Of a stretch of DNA of 64,000 nucleotides, positions 1 to 10,095 are shown one piece after another; the first letter of the stretch is position 1; each line of letters starts with the position of its first letter. Under the pieces are notes generated by a model that saw nothing but the letters and a program-made list of their open reading frames with translations, was not told the origin of the DNA and did no database searches. The position numbers and the translations under genes are program-made. Source of the DNA: Cylindrotheca closterium. Its lineage: Eukaryota > Bacillariophyta > Bacillariophyceae > Bacillariales > Bacillariaceae. The stretch lies in the NCBI GenBank assembly GCA_933822405.4, contig CAKOGP040001112.1:62001-126000 (forward strand). The letters are read 5' to 3'.

Positions 1-2379
1 AACTGTCAAGTATTCTCCAGAGGGAGCCGTCTTGCTGACTTGATGAGACTCGACCCACCAAGCCGATGTCACCATGCGCGAACTCCACGCTGATGACCGA
101 CAAATCGTAAAGTTCCCAGCTTCCCGCAGCGCCTGATCCGAGAGTGACAACGGTGTCGTTTTCCCATTGGTCTGCCGCTTTCGTTTGGCCCTCAAGACAC
201 AAGAGGCTGCTCCGTGAACGTCGGCATGAAGGTAGGCATCTCCTGGACGCAAGTAGCGCTTGACAATTTGCTCGTTCTGTTGGGCATCCCGTCCACCAAT
301 GACTAGATAGTTGTCAGAAGTGATGAACCAATTGAACTTTTCGAACCAAAGCGGTTTTCGCTTGACCGCCATGTTGTGTGAAAGTGTCTTTTTCCGAGTC
401 TGTGCCTCAAGAAGTTGTCGCTGGGCATTTTCTTCGGCTGCTTCCAGTGCTTTGGCACTAGCCTCTATAGTCTTTTGTGATTTCTCCTTGCTGGCTCGAT
501 ACTTTGCAAAAAGTGCACTAGCGTTGGCATGTGCCGTTTCCTTGAGAGAGACAGTCACGTCCAATGTCTTAGCATCTTTTTGATCGTCATTGCCGTCGTC
601 GTCGTCGTCGTCCCCAGCCGCTTCGTACATGACACCTTCTCGGGCCAATCTCAGCACCATGGCATCTTGTTCCAGCTGAAGTTTGTGAATGAGCATGGCA
701 ACAGGATTTTGATTCTGAACCTTTTCAATTTGTACCAAATCTTCCAATTGGTCCCAGTCCATTCCGCTGTCCAGAGCCGAGTTTACAACTTGAATCGCCT
801 TTTCCACCATGTCGGCATGAAACTCCACCAACTGCGCTTGTTCCTTGAGTGATTCCTGTTGCATTTCCAAAGCTTGAACACGTTGTTTCTGATCTTGACG
901 GATCCTTTCCAACTTTTGCTGAGCCTGGGCTTGCTGTCGTTCGGCACCCATCATTCGCTTTTGCCCTTCAATGTGCGAGAAGAATGCATCGACGGCCTGG
1001 TCAAAAGAATCATATTCCATATGTTTCATTGTAGTAGTGCTTGCGTCTGGTTGATGTTGCTTCAAAATGTGTGGTTGAAACTCCAAAATCAACTTGCCGT
1101 CAAATGAGGAAGTCGGTGCATTGGGACTTGCGGCAGCTTTGTTTGTGGACGAGTCATCAGCAGCATTGGAATCATTCTTGTTCTTATCTTTTGGTTTGTA
1201 AAAGATGTATCCCTTCGAATCGACTCCATTCAAGCTGTTCAATACTTCATCTCCCTTTTCTTTGAGCACCGATTGGACCAGTTTCCATTCTTCCTCATTC
1301 AGTTCGCTTGGCTGTTTGGGCTTATTTCCTTCTGTTTGGCTATTGTGATCACCAATTTGATGGAGAGAAGCCAACCAAAGAAGACAGTGATCAATGAGTG
1401 ATGGTCCATAATGCGAAACACCCGAGACGGATTTGGACAAGAGTTGTTTCCAATCGTGTCCATTTCCTGCTCCTCCCTTGTTCTTTTTCTTGTTCTTCTT
1501 TCCCTTGCCACCATTATTATTATTATTAGTCTGTGGCTGTTGTTCTTGCTCCTGTTCCTTCTTTTGTTGATCTTCACTATAGGCTTGGTACCATTCCATT
1601 GGATTGGGGGCATCCAAAAAGGTTGTGGTTGTGACATCCGCTTCTTTGGATTCCTCGCCCGTTTCACTCTGAATGGCATTCATGGTGGTAGCATACGTGA
1701 CTGGATACGCGTGTCCCACTTTCACCTTGACTTGTTGACTACCATTTTTGTTGTTTTTGTTGTTGTTCACGGTATCACTATCACCAGCACCAGCAGCAGC
1801 AGTAGCATTATCACCACCACCACCACCACCACTTTTGTCTTCGTATTCGTGGGATCGCAGCAGGGACAAAATGGTAAACGACGCATTGGTCAAAATAATG
1901 TTACCCTTGGAGTACAATTCCAGCAACAAGGAATGACGCTGTTGATCACCACTTCCAAAGACTAAATGGACCACACGGTCGTAGTTTCCCAGCTGTTGCA
2001 CCTGCTCCAATCGCAAGCCTCGCAAATGCTTGCGCAGTTTGGAACAAAAGGGCGATGGCATTCCAGGCGTGTCCACCGGTTGTCGTGTGGAATGGAAGCG
2101 AATACCGGATTCCATGAGCAAAATGAGATTGGAAGATTGGTTGTTGTTGTTGTTGTTGTTGTTATTGTTGGAACTGTTTCCGTTGTTGTTGTTGCTGTTG
2201 TTGTTGTCACCTTGCGCCGTATTGGTTTGAGCATTGGAACTCTTGTCCAATTTGAACAAGTAGGTATCTCCGTTCGGACCATCGTAAATATTAATCACAC
2301 GACGTCCCAAGGCCACACGGTTCCATTGGGCCACCATGGCAGCCACATCCAGACCATCGAACCGGACTTTGGTTTTCAT
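1..2379 (-). CDS. NEMF/Rqc2-like ribosome quality control factor (NFACT protein), partial
   Basis: One uninterrupted frame of 793 codons from the ATG at 2379 to the window edge; the C-terminus is missing. The N-terminus (MKTKVRFDGLDVAAM, then RRVINIYDG) is the NFACT-N start. An Asp-Arg pair at residues 134-135 (NYDRVV) and VGHAYP near residue 230 match the family. A long coiled-coil follows (YDSFDQAVDAFFSHIEGQKR onward), then the NFACT-R domain (KPLWFEKFNWF, LVIGGRDAQQNEQ, YLHADVHGA) and ITSAWW-like VTSAWWVESHQVSKTAP at the edge. Family members bind 60S subunits with stalled nascent chains, recruit Listerin and add C-terminal Ala/Thr tails; the conserved Asp and Asp-Arg suggest tailing activity is kept (inference). 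Poly-Asn and poly-Gly inserts sit between NFACT-N blocks. No introns were needed. Identification is very secure. Confidence 0.95.
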   Translation of the reverse strand, partial: MKTKVRFDGLDVAAMVAQWNRVALGRRVINIYDGPNGDTYLFKLDKSSNAQTNTAQGDNNNSNNNNGNSSNNNNNNNNNNQSSNLILLMESGIRFHSTRQPVDTPGMPSPFCSKLRKHLRGLRLEQVQQLGNYDRVVHLVFGSGDQQRHSLLLELYSKGNIILTNASFTILSLLRSHEYEDKSGGGGGGDNATAAAGAGDSDTVNNNKNNKNGSQQVKVKVGHAYPVTYATTMNAIQSETGEESKEADVTTTTFLDAPNPMEWYQAYSEDQQKKEQEQEQQPQTNNNNNGGKGKKNKKKNKGGAGNGHDWKQLLSKSVSGVSHYGPSLIDHCLLWLASLHQIGDHNSQTEGNKPKQPSELNEEEWKLVQSVLKEKGDEVLNSLNGVDSKGYIFYKPKDKNKNDSNAADDSSTNKAAASPNAPTSSFDGKLILEFQPHILKQHQPDASTTTMKHMEYDSFDQAVDAFFSHIEGQKRMMGAERQQAQAQQKLERIRQDQKQRVQALEMQQESLKEQAQLVEFHADMVEKAIQVVNSALDSGMDWDQLEDLVQIEKVQNQNPVAMLIHKLQLEQDAMVLRLAREGVMYEAAGDDDDDDGNDDQKDAKTLDVTVSLKETAHANASALFAKYRASKEKSQKTIEASAKALEAAEENAQRQLLEAQTRKKTLSHNMAVKRKPLWFEKFNWFITSDNYLVIGGRDAQQNEQIVKRYLRPGDAYLHADVHGAASCVLRAKRKRQTNGKTTPLSLSDQALREAGNFTICRSSAWSSRMVTSAWWVESHQVSKTAPSGEYLTV

Positions 2380-3101
2380 TGCTTTCGTTTTTTGTTATTG
2401 GAAAGCGCAAAAGTTTGGAGTCAAACGTTGATGCTTTTAGAGTTTCAAACGTTGATGGCTGAGGTTTGGAGATTGACTGACTCACTGACTCGTTTAGTAC
2501 TTTTTTTGTAGCGGTTGACAATGAAATTATTCAACACAATAACGGAGAGTTCTTGGAGTATGATGCTGAAGTTGAATGGGTGTTGTTATTGTTGGCAATG
2601 ATTGCGTGGAATCTTGATTGCATAATGTCGTGTACCTATGCAAAATGAGGTGGAATTATGAGAGGGGTAAAGCACAGCTTTGGTGTGCTTTCAGTCAGGG
2701 ATGAATGACGGTCGATGGAGAGACCAGTTGGATGACGTGGTACTTGATCAGATTTTCCTCCAACGTGGAGAGGAAGGGGAACCTCGGGTATATGGGGGAG
2801 GGGAAATACAGGTAAGGACAAATTTCACTTATGGAACAGACAAATTGGCGGTCATCTTCAATGATGACCGGCCGGATTTTCTCTTGGGCTAAGAACCCGG
2901 ATACAGGATGACTATGTCTCTCATCTTCATCATCTCCTACACTGGCTGCACTTACACCATCAACACCATTTCCAAACTTGAAATAACTTGCGTTCCGCTG
3001 TCTATTGAAATTTTCTATTCGTTCAATCTCGTTCGACAACATATTGCATCAGACACCAACAAACATCCAGTTTTAAAATACAGCAAGAAGACTGATGCAA
3101 A
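2380..3101. other. divergent intergenic region between the NEMF-like and cyclin genes
   Basis: 722 bp between two divergently transcribed start codons, so it should carry both promoters. The part near 2400-2500 contains repeats of CAAACGTTGATG and GACTGACTCACTGACTC. No reading frame here looks coding. Confidence 0.5.
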
Positions 3102-4157
3102 ATGCCAAAACAACTTGTAATTGCCTCCACACCATTGGCCGAGTGGGCCCTGTTGCCCAAACATGAGAAACAAGAAATCCCGGAACGAGTCGGCTTTATG
3201 ATCCGTCAAGAAGAAGGGGATTACAAATGCATTGATTATCTCGTAGCCTTCAAGGAGATTTGTAGACTCGCCGCCAAACCAGTCGATGAAGATTGCCGGG
3301 TCAAAATGTGCGAATGGTGTTATCAGGTGGTCGACTTTTGCAAGTTCCGTCGAGAGACTGTCGGAATTGGCATGTCGTATCTGGACAGATACTTGTGTTC
3401 TAGAAAGGGGAGACGCTCCTTGAGTGATCGCAAGGAATACCAATTGGTGGCCATGACCTGTTTGTACATTGCCATTAAGATTCACGAACCTTTGGAAATG
3501 GAGACCTCGCTGTTGGCGGACCTTAGTCGAGGATGTTACACTGAAATGGAATTTGCCAACATGGAAAAGAAGATTCTAGAAGCCTTGGTTTGGAGAGTTA
3601 GTGGTCCAACACCATTGGGTTTTGCACAGAATCTCTTGTTGTTCCTTCCAGAGACCGTCCACAGTGCGGTCCGGGGTGCTATCTTTGACTACGCACGCTA
3701 CCAAACTGAATTGGCCATTGCGGATCATTACTTTGTCAAGATAAAGCCATCTCTAACGGGTATGGCGGCTGTGATGAATGCCATGGAGGGTATGGATACT
3801 TCACTTTTGTCAGCCAAGTTCCAATCCAAGTTTATCCATACCGTCACCAAGTACACAGAAATCGATATGAAAGAAGTCGAGCATATTCAAGACCGATTGA
3901 GTAAGATTATGCTGGCTTTGCTAAATGATGAACAAAAGAAGAAGATGGAGGCATTGATCGATCTTGAAGATGAAGAAGAGGAGGAGGAATATGCACGAAG
4001 GTCTCGACACAGCAAGTCTCGCAGTCGGTCTCCCTTTAGTAGTCCAGAAGTGGGGGCATCACGAAAAGTCATGAGATCCCCTAGGGGAAGCAGTCACAAG
4101 TCACCCACTCGGAGTGGTAGCCGGCACAAGAGTTCATCCTCTTCAGTGGACCAATAG
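3102..4157 (+). CDS. diatom-type cyclin with Ser/Arg-rich tail
   Basis: 351 residues from the first ATG. The cyclin N-terminal fold lies at about 55-165 (REKMCEWCYQVVDF-type motif, here CRVKMCEWCYQVVDFCKF; MSYLDRYLCS; VAMTCLYIAIKIHEP; LLADLSRGCYTEMEFANMEK), with a C-terminal cyclin fold at about 170-265. This layout matches the diatom-specific cyclins (dsCYC), which are expanded in diatoms and thought to link the cell cycle to nutrient or light cues; the exact subfamily is not assigned. The tail is an acidic block (LEDEEEEEEYARRSR) followed by a Ser/Arg/Pro-rich segment with several SP and SR dipeptides, which could be a phosphorylation or nuclear-targeting region (inference). No intron is needed. 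Confidence 0.85.
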   Translation: MPKQLVIASTPLAEWALLPKHEKQEIPERVGFMIRQEEGDYKCIDYLVAFKEICRLAAKPVDEDCRVKMCEWCYQVVDFCKFRRETVGIGMSYLDRYLCSRKGRRSLSDRKEYQLVAMTCLYIAIKIHEPLEMETSLLADLSRGCYTEMEFANMEKKILEALVWRVSGPTPLGFAQNLLLFLPETVHSAVRGAIFDYARYQTELAIADHYFVKIKPSLTGMAAVMNAMEGMDTSLLSAKFQSKFIHTVTKYTEIDMKEVEHIQDRLSKIMLALLNDEQKKKMEALIDLEDEEEEEEYARRSRHSKSRSRSPFSSPEVGASRKVMRSPRGSSHKSPTRSGSRHKSSSSSVDQ

Positions 4158-4422
4158 TAATCAGGGTTATTGGCTGGTCGAGCAAGTGAGTGAGGACAAC
4201 AAAGAGATCAGGTGAAGCAAGCACAGATGTTAACAATAATACTCTTACAGATAATGTTAGATTGCATGAATCGGTTATCAGTATTGGCTGGCAACCACCA
4301 TTCCATGGCTCTAGGTCACAAGCTGGTTGTGGTGTCACAGGTAGTAAGTACATCATGGGTAATACTTGGCTCTTCGCAGCCCTTATTGGGATCTGTGGTG
4401 ATTGCAGCAGCATGGTACACGT

Positions 4423-4482
4423 NNNNNNNNNNNNNNNNNNNNNNNNNNNNNNNNNNNNNNNNNNNNNNNNNNNNNNNNNNNN
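4423..4482. other. assembly gap (60 N)
   Basis: A run of 60 undetermined bases directly before a tandem repeat. The gap size may be nominal, and the array probably continues into it. Confidence 0.95.
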
Positions 4483-4486
4483 AAAT

Positions 4487-4830
4487 GCGAAACAACCTGT
4501 CTGACCGACATCAACACTCGGAATAGATGATGATGACGATGATGATGATGATGATCACTGGTCAGGTTCTGCTCTGATAATTCTTAAAGTTTCAACAAGA
4601 TAGGCTAGACGTGCATCTCCATGCATCAAAGTTCTCGGCTTTCAGATTTGCGAAACAACCTGACTGACAGGAGCAACACTCGGAACGGATGATTATCGTC
4701 ATTGGTAAGGTTCTGTTCTGATAATAATTCTTTGATAAAGAAAGTGCATATCCATCAAGGTGGTTCTCGCCGTCCAGATTTGCGAAACAACCTGACTGAC
4801 AACTCGGAATAGATGTGATTACAATCGTCA
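4487..4830. repeat. imperfect tandem repeat, three copies, next to the gap
   Basis: The block GCGAAACAACCTG(A/T)CTGAC followed by a (C)AACTCGGAA(T/C) segment starts at 4487, 4650 and 4782 (spacing 163 and 132 bp). The second and third copies share the preceding CATC...TTCTCG(G/C)C(T/G)...CAGATTTGCG. A (GAT)n microsatellite at about 4526-4554 lies in the first copy. Confidence 0.8.
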
Positions 4831-5313
4831 TTGCATTATTGGCGAGGGCAAGTACACCTTCGAGGTCCCAAAGATACTGCGTAAATCCTCCAGACGTGCA
4901 ACAATGAGAGTTAGGGTTGGTGCAAACAAGATCGATGATGTTTGGGATTTATGTGGAGCGTACATCACGTTGAATTTCGGTATTGATAAAATATATATCT
5001 CTCCACGTGTTAGAATCTTCTTCGGAGTCGAAAGTGATCAAATGTGCGGTATTCGCTTCGGTTTCTGTCGCTGCGACTGTACTCTGACGGCCAAAGCTTC
5101 CGAATCCTACGATTTTACCAGTAATTTTCGGGTAGAGTAGAATACCTACTGCAAACCAACTTAACGGTAGTTGATGTTGCATCTCCAAATCGCCCATATT
5201 TTTTGAAATCTTCTTTTCAAAAAACGTTTGACACCAAAATTGCGTTGTCTCTCATCGCAGCCTCAACATCTTTGCACCGTTTCGAGTCATCATATCCTAA
5301 CAAAAGATTAAAA

Positions 5314-6838
5314 TGGACGGCGGAGAATTTTCGGAAGTCACTGGGGTAAGTACCAGTCTCGATTTGCTTCTCTAAGGTTGTGTTGATCATGTGAAGGAGA
5401 TAAATCTTGGTTGCTTTGTGTTGTCATTGCATTGCGAATTTCTTTCCAATGATATTCAATCATCTCATTTTGGCCTTCAACTTTGTACCATCTCTAGCAA
5501 CAATCCTACTGCGAGCGCATGCAAAGTGCCTGCGCTGGTGTTTGCATCGGTTTGCTCTTGTTCTTTGGAAGCTGGGGAGTTCTATTCTGGAACGAGGGAC
5601 GTGCTGTCAAGAGACAACAAGATATCGACGAGGGTCGCGGCATTGTCCAACTAGTCGGTTTGACAACCATCAATGCAACTATCGACAAGACAAAAGACAA
5701 CAATCTTGTCTGGGTTACTGGTGTTGTCGATGGAGGCAGCAAAAATATCTATGACGACATTTTGAAGCTCAATGTCACCAACTTGACTGGGGCACTCGCA
5801 TACTCTCGCAGTGCTGAAATGTACCAATGGGTCGAGCGCAAGTCCACCAGAACCGAGAAGACCTCTGGCGGTGGAACTAGACAAGTCACCACCTACTCTT
5901 ATGGTCAAGAGTGGTCTTCCGTATTGGTGTCATCTGCCAATTTCAGAGAACAACAAGCAGGACGCACAAATCCAAACAGCTTCTTGCTCACTCCCTTCAG
6001 TGACGCGTCGAATGATATTGGACTTGGAGCATACAATTTGGACTCCTCAGTCTCCAGCTACATCACCTGGTCTGAAGTATGGACTGATGCACCAGTGAAT
6101 GGGTCGGCGGTCAGTTTCAATAACTACACGACCACTTTTTCTTCGGGCACTATATATGTTCGCAAGAGCGCTAATGTGGATACTGTCGGTGATAATCGAG
6201 CCACCTTGAGCATCACTTTGCCAGATACTGTCTCTGTTATTGCTAAGCAATCCACCACCGGAGAGCTCGAACCATACATTACCGAAGGCGACCGAGAGCT
6301 ACTACTCTTCTCAAGAGGTGAAAAGACTTCCGACGAGCTATTCGCCCAGGCCGAAGAGGACAACACTACCCTTACATGGATTCTCCGATTTGTTGGATTC
6401 CTTGCCATGGTGATTGGTGTCTGCTTGATCCTAAATCCCATTGCTACCGCATTCGATGTTCTACCTTTCTGCGGAGACGCCATGGAAGGGTGCATTGGAG
6501 GGTGTATCATTCCATGTATTGCCTTGTGTATTTGTGTACCATTGACTCTGTTGATCGTTTCCATTGCTTGGATCTTCTATCGACCAATTTTCGCAGTTGG
6601 CACACTTGTCATGCTGGGTCTATTGGGCCTCTTTTACTTCAAGTACATGAAGCCGAAGCTTGAGAAGAAGCCATCTGGTGGACAACCACAGCAACAGCAA
6701 CAACAAGGCTTTAATGAAGAAAAGCGCGAGCCTATTCCCGCACAGCCATATGGCGGAGAAGAGCAACCAAAAGAGGATGTTCCATTTGGCCAGGCGTTGG
6801 ACAACAACGGCGGTGGCGGTGGATACTCTGCCCCCTAA
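5314..6838 (+). CDS. TMEM43-like membrane protein, copy 1 of 3
   Basis: Two exons: about 5314-5346 (MDGGEFSEVTG, then GTAAGT) and 5498-6838 (after CTCTAG), about 457 residues. The exon 1 end is placed to the nearest base or two. A transmembrane helix right after the splice site (GVCIGLLLFFGSWGVLFWNE) runs into LFWNEGRAV and DEGRG, the hallmark of the TMEM43/LUMA family. A long lumenal-type domain follows, then three more hydrophobic helices around LILNPIATAFDVLPF. In animals TMEM43 is an inner nuclear membrane/ER protein; the role in diatoms is unknown. The C-terminal tail is Gln/Pro-rich and ends in VPFGQALDN. Same strand and splice site as the two genes that follow, so this is a tandem duplicate. 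Confidence 0.88.
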
Positions 6839-7193
6839 AGAAAGATTTCATCTTTAGGGTGATGGACTTTGATTACATGTTTTTGATTATAAGTATTACG
6901 AGAGGGGTTTCAGGCAGCAGATTTCTACTGACCTCTTCTATACAAAAAAAAATACTTTAGTTTTTATTTGGTTACATACTGTACTTGATAGTTTTGTTTT
7001 ACTCAAGTCTGCTCAGGACACGAATCAACTCGGGATTGCAAAAAACGGTTCTCGCACCACCGTAGAAACCTACGGCAAGAACAGACCCGCGCGAAGTGAG
7101 ATTTCAAAAACCAAATTTGAAGAAGAATCATCCCATCTCACAACACGACATCACCCTTTCGTAAGGAGCCGAGAAAATTCAAACGTTGATACG
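6839..7193. other. spacer between TMEM43-like copies 1 and 2
   Basis: 355 bp holding the 3' end of copy 1 and the promoter of copy 2. A poly-A/T-rich stretch lies at 6945-6975. No other feature seen. Confidence 0.5.
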
Positions 7194-8888
7194 ATGAGCG
7201 ACGGAGACTTTGACGATGGAGGCGGCGGAGGCTTTGGAGGATACACCGAGACAACAGTGAGTTGCATTGTCTTGCAACATCATCGACGCACCGTTATTAT
7301 CAGCTCACAAAACCGAATGTCTTCACACAATACTTGCAGAATCAATCCTACTTTGACCGCATGCAAAATGCCTGCGCTGGTGTATGCATTGGTTTCCTCC
7401 TTTTCTTTGGAAGCTGGGGAGTCCTATTCTGGAATGAGGGAAGGGCTGTGAGGAGACAAGAGGATCTTGATGAAGGTCGAGGTATTGTGAAACAAGTTGG
7501 ATTGACAAGCATTAATGCCACCATTGACAAGAGTTTGGACAACCAACTGGTCTATGTCAGTGGTCTTGTGGATGGAGGTGATGCCGTGATCTACGACGAT
7601 CTTTTCAAGATTAATGTTACCAACGCAACGAATGCAGCTATTAAGTACGAGCGCAATGTGCAAGTGTACCAATGGGAAGAACGATCTTCAACCAGAACTG
7701 AGAAGACTTCTGGCGGCGGAACGAGAAAGATTACAACATATTCTTACGAGAAGGTGTGGAAATCTAATCTGGTTTCGTCTAGTTCCTTTAAGGAGGCAGT
7801 GACGCCACCAAACCCAACAAGTTACTTGGTGACAAGCGCTTTTCTTGCGTCTGATGATATTGGCCTTGGTCCATTTGGACTTGCAGGTGACATTACAAGT
7901 CAGATCAGGTAACAACATTTTTCGACTTGTTGGTCTGGTTCCTTCGAAGACACTGTATTCTAACACACAATTTTCACCCAGCTGGGAGACACCTTGGTAT
8001 GATGCACCTGTCGATCTGTCGTTGCTCAATTTCACTGGTTACACTTCTAGTTTTTCTGGGGGTCAAGTGCGATTTCGAAAAGCCTCAGGATTTGATTCTA
8101 TCGGTGACCACATAGTCGACTTTACTATTGTCTTGCCTGATGACATTAGTGTGGTTGCCAGGCAAGGTACTAACGGACAACTCGAGCCATACATTACCGA
8201 AGGCGACCGAGAGCTACTACTCTTCTCCAGAGGTATCAGAACCTCTGATGAACTTTTCGACCAAGCTGAAGAAGATAACAACACATTGACTTGGATTCTC
8301 CGACTTGCTGGATTCATTGCTATGGTCGTCGGTGTCTGCTTGATTCTACAACCCATTGCTACAGCATTCGATGTTCTACCTTTCTGCGGAGACGCTTTGG
8401 AAGGATGCATCGGAGGATGTATCATTCCATGTATCGCCTTGGTTATTTCTATTCCATTCACTCTATTGATCATTTCCATTGCTTGGATCTTCTATCGCCC
8501 ATACTTTGCAATTGGCTCGATCGTCATGATTGGTCTACTGGGCTTGTTTTACGTCAAGTACCTGAAGCCCAAGCTTTCCAAGCCCCCACCCCAGCAGCAA
8601 CAGCAGCAGCATAACCCCGAGACGAAGCCTCCCAATCAGGGCTACAATGAAAATTATGGTCAACCTGAAGCAACTGCCGAACCAATGGGATATGAGCAAC
8701 ACAACAAGGTTGCAGAGCCAGTCGGATACGGGCAACCAGTTGGGTACCAGCAACAGAACAAAGTCGAGGAGCAAGTTCCCTTTGGTCAGGCGCTAGATAA
8801 CCCTCCACCTGCCACTAATCCTGGATTCTCTCCCCCTCCGGCTTATCCAGCCCCGACGAACACTGGCGGCGGATACGTTCCACCCTGA
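7194..8888 (+). CDS. TMEM43-like membrane protein, copy 2 of 3 (extra intron)
   Basis: Three exons: 7194-7256 (MSDGDFDDGGGG..., GTGAGT donor), 7340-7908 and 7982-8888, giving 512 residues. The first intron is at the same place as in copies 1 and 3. The second (7909-7981, 73 nt, GTAACA...CACCCAG) interrupts the codon before SWETPWYDAP; copies 1 and 3 read straight through there (SEVWTDAP and DVTWKDAP), which confirms the join. The N-terminal helix with LFWNEGRAV and the C-terminal block LILQPIATAFDVLPF are conserved. The tail is longer than in copy 1, with poly-Gln and repeats of EPMGYEQ / EPVGYGQPVGYQQ, and keeps VPFGQALDN. Confidence 0.88.
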
Positions 8889-10095
8889 TCAAGAAAGAAT
8901 GTAGACAAAAGCAATTTTGGCCTTGTATCTATGTTGCATGTTTCGTTCAAGTATGTTTAAAGGAGAAGGCTAGGCCTATATCACAGTCGATTCATGTTTG
9001 ATAATTCCGTAGAGTCGCTGCGGATTATACATACCGCAGCATTGAACACTAATATTGTACTCATCAAAACAGCTTGGATTCAGGCTTACTTTCTATATAT
9101 TATATAGACCTGAATAGTCACGTGCGGTATTTGATAAAGTTCAATTTAAAATTGTTCTCGTCATTTGGTCATTTGTTGTGATCCCTCATTGTTTTTCCGA
9201 TCTGCCAATGAGCGTCATTATGGCATGATGCACACTATGAGAATGAATAGATGATGCGTTATTCTAATCCGATGGATGTAGTGGTGGTGATGATCTAGGA
9301 GTCTCCGGAGACTGCACTTTGCAAGACCACGGGAAATACCATGGATGGTGTCCCTTCCGATGAGATCCAATCATCCAGCCCACCGAAACGATGGATCGGG
9401 TCGCCCTCTGCGAACACTTCTCGAAACAGAACCTTTGGATTCAACAAGGATAGCAGAGAACTCTCTTCCGCTTCATCCGTGTTATTGGGTTACGACGGTG
9501 ACATCAAGACATTTAGTTACGACTGTGAATTCAAAACACAAATTTATCAAGTCAAATTTACTTGACGAATAGATGAAGGAAACTGAATAAGCTCTAGTCT
9601 AGACCATTGATTATTATTATCTTTCCCCTCTCCTTTTTCTTACTGCTATCATTGAATTAGCGACTGCGAATATCCTCATGCATGTTTTTCATATACAGGG
9701 TAACTGCAGCACGTTTCCCTCTAAAAATCGCTGGACTTGCGTTTTCACGATGTTTGACTTGTCACAAGCTGGAGAAGCATTTTCTGATTGGCAGGCTTTC
9801 CGATCTTGTTTGAAATAGGCAAGGCTGGCTCCATATTTGGTGAGATTTGGTGGGAACTTTATTAGTGTTCAATGCTGCGGTATGTATTATCCGGAGGGTA
9901 AGAACGATACCGGGACTATTATCTATTTCACATAATAAGTGTAGGTGATTACGAGTCGTAGAAAACGCGGAAAGCCACAAAAATGATTCATCAAAATGTT
10001 GACAACATGAACATATCACACAATTGAGTGCACAGTCGTCTAACGACAAAAAAAGATTGGAACATTCCACGCAAAAACTTCTAGAAAGCGTTTCT
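8889..10095. other. intergenic region between TMEM43-like copies 2 and 3
   Basis: 1.2 kb, about three times longer than the spacer between copies 1 and 2. Most of it lies inside a widely spaced inverted repeat (9021/9893). A 74-codon frame at 9341-9565 has no recognisable content and is not called. Confidence 0.5.
9021..9893. repeat. long-spaced inverted repeat, possible remnant of a mobile element
   Basis: Arms 9021-9053 and 9861-9893 are reverse complements over 33 bp with one mismatch (core ATACATACCGCAGCATTGAA). They bound an 873-bp segment lying between two duplicated genes. No target-site duplication was clear and no transposase was seen inside. Confidence 0.6.

Larger units (their letters stand above)
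4158..5313. other. intergenic region with assembly gap and tandem repeats
   Basis: Between the cyclin stop and the first TMEM43-like gene. It contains a 60-base N run and a partial tandem array with (GAT)n. The remaining sequence from about 4860 to 5310 has no convincing coding frame; its right end must hold the promoter of the next gene. Confidence 0.6.

Noticed and set aside
4904..5140. 78-codon plus frame after the tandem repeat
   Set aside because: Opposite strand is equally open and no conserved motif is seen; lies in the upstream region of TMEM43-like gene 1.
9341..9565. 74-codon plus frame between TMEM43-like copies
   Set aside because: No family, overlapping frame of the same length, and it lies within the probable inverted-repeat element.
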